From Kappaphycus alvarezii (taxonomy: Eukaryota; Rhodophyta; Florideophyceae; Gigartinales; Solieriaceae), in contig NADL03000594.1 in NCBI GenBank assembly GCA_002205965.3, forward strand, positions 558,001 through 622,000: 64,000 bases of DNA, in the 5' to 3' direction. The position numbers and the translations under genes are program-made. Position 1 is the stretch's first letter. Every line of letters starts with the position of its first letter. This document shows, piece by piece, positions 59,890 through 64,000 of the stretch. The notes beneath the pieces are model-generated. The model made no database searches and was not told where the DNA came from. It saw only the letters and a list, made by a program, of their open reading frames with translations.

Positions 59890-61092
59890 CGAACATTCGC
59901 CTGGACAGCTTGTGTTCCAACTTCTACATCTTCGGGCTACATCTTTGGGCAGCGGCGACGTCGGCAACTCGCGTCGCACTTGTGTCGGCGGACGACGTAA
60001 AAGGGGATTTTCTGACAACGTCACCTGCAATGGGTTGCTCAAGGGGGTTGGAAGCAGGAGGATGTAAAAAGATGTGTCCGAGCCGAAGTTTGGGATGAGC
60101 AAGACACCTTATCCCTATATTCAAAAAACAGCGGTGCGAAAGAGGTGATAAGCGAGGACGTTACGAATGAAGTCGTGTCGGCGTCGGAGCCCAAAGTCAG
60201 AGAGGAAAAATTCAACAGCGTGATTACCTTAGACATCCAGCGGTTTCTGGCAGTGGTGGCAGTTCTGCGGCATCGCGTCTGTGTAGATGGGGAGGCCGAA
60301 ATGGTGGCGTACCTTTATGCTCCAATGGGCGGCGGAAAATTTTGTGCCAGCCGTTGGGTGCGCTTGAAGGAGGGCAGCGGCACCACTATGGCGAAAAGCG
60401 AGGCCTCGTATCCGGCGAAGGATCCAGTAAGTATGGTGATGTCTTGGGCATGTAGATATGTGCCCCCAGACATCGTCCTCTCAGAACTCCTTGGCCCTGT
60501 TCTCATGCCGTGCCCTATTTAGAAGTGTTTGGAGGTTGCCCATCTTATCAGCAACGGCAATAGGGTCGAATGGGCCGAGGTCAGTGACGAAGGGATCGCC
60601 TTAGAGGCGGCGTATGAAGTCGTGGAGGGGCAGTATGGGTAGGCCGACAAAGAAGAACGTCGTGTAGCAGCGAGCGTGCTTTCGAAGGACTACCTCGGAT
60701 CGCGCCGTAGAGAATGATGCTGTGCGGAGGCGGGCTGGTTCTGAATCTATGAGGCTGGTGTCCACTGCTCCGTGGAGGAAGTAGTCAGTCAGAGAGAAAC
60801 TCTGACCACCGCGACGCATCGGGAGACACGCTTGGGTCTGTGAGAGCGACGTCATGAAGTGAATCACAGACGGAGAGCTGCAGAAAGTCAAACTCAGCTG
60901 CAGGATCAAAGGATTGTTTTGGGTCGGCAATTTTGAATGCGTGCGTGACGCGGCGTGCCGATGCACAGAGTCTGTATTCGAGAAGCTTCAGGGTGTGTTG
61001 AAACTCATCTACTTTATCCCGTAGGGACGCCTTGGTTAATGTAGCATTTCCAATCGGGGCGCCGAGGAGATCGAAGCCGCCACCAGCGCACT
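59890..61092 (-). mobile_element. Non-LTR RT family fragment (end of RT to endonuclease)
   Basis: From 61092 leftward: FDLLGAPIGNATLTKASLRD matches VAPIGNKTFTESFLRSKIAQ; then LTDYFLHGAVDTSLIDSEPA; then RRIRGLAFRHSGAAALLQAH and QNCHHCQKPLDV, the CCHC knuckle; then LRLGHIFLHPPASNPLEQPI and GDVVRKSPF, the endonuclease segment. Several stops and at least two frame changes occur. The family match ends sharply at about 61092, exactly where the DNA becomes AT-rich. The plus-strand 125-codon frame at 60145-60522 is a shadow. Confidence 0.7.
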
Positions 61093-64000
61093 TGATCTTA
61101 ATTCAACTGAAAGTAAATTCAAAGGCATCAATTCCGTGTTTTCTCGTCCAGTACTCTGTTCCATCAATTTAAACTTATTTTTTCCTACACATGTCCAAAA
61201 GTTATAGATTTACAAAAACAGTAACAACGTCACGACCATTACCTCATATTCTTGATATCTCTGTAAATAAATCCTAGCAGCGAATACAACGAACTTCCAG
61301 GTGACAATCAGTAAAACGCCTCTAACCTGATATATTTACATATATTTTGTGGTAGTATTTAACTAACTAAATCACTAAAAATGTAAGGTTATGTGGTCAA
61401 AGTCTATAAAAATATTTCAAATAGTTTGAAACGTAATGATTACTTGTGAGTTTTGACAAAGTTTATCTGATTAGGAGGAAAAACTTTACTCAATACATTT
61501 ATCAATATTAACTAAACTTTAAGTACATAAAATTTCATTTCGTGGTCTATTTGATATTCAAAATTAATTCAAATTCATGATTTTTACATCTATTTTACTA
61601 CTGGTCTGATCATGTTTCGAGTTTTCAAAAATTTGATATTAATTAATAAATTTTGGCCCCAATACAATTTTGGTCCCTACTAATACTTTATTGAATATTA
61701 CTGACATTATTCGTAAAATTTTGTCATTTGAATGTATTAAATTTATTTATATATCTGTCCGATGGATTGATATTAAAAAAGCTCCAATGAACTATCACAT
61801 GTTTCTCGATAATATATAATTGTGCAGTAAGTTTTCGTCATGTTTTATTCTGCCAGTGCTAAAATTAAAAATGAACAAGAAAATTTATTGGAAATTTTCT
61901 CATAATGTTTTTCTGAGACGAATGAAGATAACCAAACAGAGACTGAGGAATATATTTTGGGTTCTTCGAGAAAAGTAAAATAATATTTTCTCGAAAAGCT
62001 CTTAATTTTTTTACTCTTTAAAGTCATGTTTTACGAAATATAGAAGAAAAATTTACTTTTTTCATTTCTGTCCTAGGAATTTTGATTTGAAAGCAAAATA
62101 TAGATCCTTTAGAAGTTTTCTTTGTAGTAAATGGAATAACAAGCATGAATTTTCCAAAACTAAGTCACAAATTATAGATAAATTTATTAAAACTATTAAA
62201 CTTTAGCAAAAGAATAAATTCGAAAATATAAAATTTCAAGCAGTAGAGTAATTCTTGTAGATTTTTCCAAGTAGGTGCCAAAAAATTAGTTTATTTCTAC
62301 CTTTAAAAGAAGATATCCTTAAACCTATATTTGTCAAAACAATTTTTCACATTGGTCCCGCAAGAAAGTGATTTGGACATCGGTTGATTTTTTCTTCCCA
62401 GAAAAGGTGTACTTCTAACGCAGGATGAAATGAATTCGAATCTATGACAACATCAATTTTCTGACTCTTTCATGTTTTTTCGTCAAGAAGAAGCATATGT
62501 ATTAGAAATTATTGCCGATACAGTTTTTTTTGATGAAAATTGCTGCTGTGTTTCAGCTGTGATTATTGCTCTGTACAAGTTTAGTGGTTGCTTCACATAA
62601 ATTTCATTCTGGAATTAAGAAAATATTCCTCATGAATATGTGAAGTCAGGCACGAATTTTGCGGACTGGAAAACGTTCAAAGTTAAATTGTATTGGAATA
62701 GTTTGTGAGAAATGGTGACTCAACAATATTATTGACAATGTTCCGAAAAAACACAGTTAGAATGATTATACATTTTTGCATAAATTTATTGTAAATTACA
62801 CAATTTAGCTAGAAAATAGTGGTTTTACAACTCTGAAAAATTTAAACCCCTTTTACTAACCAGTAAACAACGAAAATAAATTGCATTTTGATATACAAGA
62901 ACATGCTTAATGATATTTTAGTTCCTTAAAATTATCTTCTAGAAGAAATTAGAAGAGAAAATATGCTTCTTGCAAGACCACAAGTGCTTCGAAAGGTAAA
63001 ATCGATAAATGTACACAAGTAGTAAATGTTTCCAGAATGTAATTTTGGATACCAGGACTGAATAAGGCTTAATTTATAGAAACATATTTCTTTTTGCGTA
63101 GTCTAAGTAATGGATAACTCAACTAGTAATTTTCTTGTGCCGTGACCCATACTCAAAATCATCAGTGAAGAAATCTCACTAGTCCTTTTTGCTTGGAATT
63201 CAGTGTCGTTCTGATTTATAAGTTTCAAGCCTCTTTACTTAGAAATTACTCTTAACTCTGAAATAAAAGCATTTTGCAATATAAGAAACTAGGAAAACTG
63301 GTTAATCTAACTTTATAACAGTTTTATCTCGAACTCACTCGATTTGAATTTTATTCTGAAGAGAAAGAGAGACATTTCATTTTTGAGATTTAGCGGAGTC
63401 ACGTGTGAGCCCCGTCTGAGGTCAAGTGGTGGGAGAAGTCCGTTGTTTTCGGTGATTCATCATAACCGCGGCGTATTGTTGAGCAAAAACCGAGAAAAGT
63501 GTCTTGATATTCCGTAATTCAAAGAGGGGGTGCTTTCGTCAATTATCAGCTGTAAAGTCTAAGACCCAAACTTTTTTCTAGGGGAAAAGGTTTTATTTTT
63601 AAGTAATATAATGAATGTAAAAAGTTCAAATAAAGAGTGCGAAACATCATTAGAAGTTTAGAAAAATTGAAATGATTTAAATGTAAGTACTCCAAATTCG
63701 AAAAATTATACATCCCGGGAAAAAATGAGTATGAATGTAAATGTATTTAAACATATCTTTTATTTATACCATTTTTTTGTATCAGGGCGTATATATTGTT
63801 TGAAATTTTTATTAAAACATTATTGAAGGTAGAACAAGAGCCATTTAATTTTTCTATATTTCTTACATTATTTAAAATTGAATAAAAGAAGTGGTAGCTA
63901 TATGTATTCAACGAAAATATTACTCCCGAGGAGAATAATGTTATTTGATTTATTCAGGCTGTCAAGGCAGTCTGAACTAGGAATTAATCGTACATGGAGC
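61093..64000. other. Very AT-rich terminal region without genes
   Basis: No frame longer than 60 codons, no recognisable element and no repeat boundary. Base composition shifts abruptly from the GC-richer DNA to the left. One 90-bp GC-richer patch (about 63395-63485) stands out but has no tRNA or other fold that I can identify. Confidence 0.55.

Noticed and set aside
60145-60522. 125-codon plus-strand frame
   Set aside because: The minus strand over the same bases carries the CCHC knuckle and conserved linker of the non-LTR family.
63395-63485. GC-richer patch as an RNA gene
   Set aside because: No T-arm, anticodon arm or other recognisable fold could be drawn.

Overview
Organism: this is eukaryotic nuclear DNA, most likely from a red alga (a florideophyte of the Chondrus type, judged from memory and not tested). 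The reasons are a nuclear uvrC gene with a chloroplast-transit-like leader, a few compact genes with at most short (about 100-bp) introns, and small GC-richer gene islands set in a sea of Copia, Gypsy, Harbinger-type and RT elements. Nothing here is organised as bacterial operons.

Layout: 1-26 kb is mostly AT-rich and transposon-derived. It holds three PIF/Harbinger-like transposase copies (left edge, 11.6-12.95 kb, and 21.8-23.1 kb on the minus strand), a large degenerate gene of an unnamed RNase H-fold transposase-like family (1.57-4.88 kb), a broken Copia element (17.8-20.4 kb), and the first fragments of a non-LTR RT family with a C-terminal restriction-like endonuclease domain. Several kilobases (about 4.9-11.4 and 13.0-17.8 kb) show no convincing gene. 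26-32 kb is a GC-rich island with a two-exon gene of unknown function followed in tandem by uvrC. 32.6-48.5 kb is an LTR-element cluster: a palindromic insertion with 1.1-kb inverted arms and a 5-bp target duplication, a Gypsy element, a solo LTR inside the Gypsy integrase region, and a minus-strand Copia whose primer site matches the anticodon arm of initiator tRNA-Met. 48.5-61.1 kb has host genes (a spliced coiled-coil gene, a possible plastid membrane protein, and a GNAT acetyltransferase convergent with it) between five minus-strand fragments of the non-LTR family. From 61.1 kb to the end the DNA turns abruptly very AT-rich and shows no genes.

How it works together: the host genes (about 28.2-31.5, 49.1-50.7 and 54.8-57.0 kb) do not form a pathway; the two convergent genes at 54.8-57.0 kb are only about 150 bp apart. 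The most unusual objects are the palindromic LTR-type insertion at 32571-36099, the degenerate transposase-like gene at 1.6-4.9 kb, the eight or so fragments of one non-LTR family, and a short GTACAGTAC-type palindromic motif that recurs through the GC-rich half. All boundaries and homologies were read by eye, without database searches.
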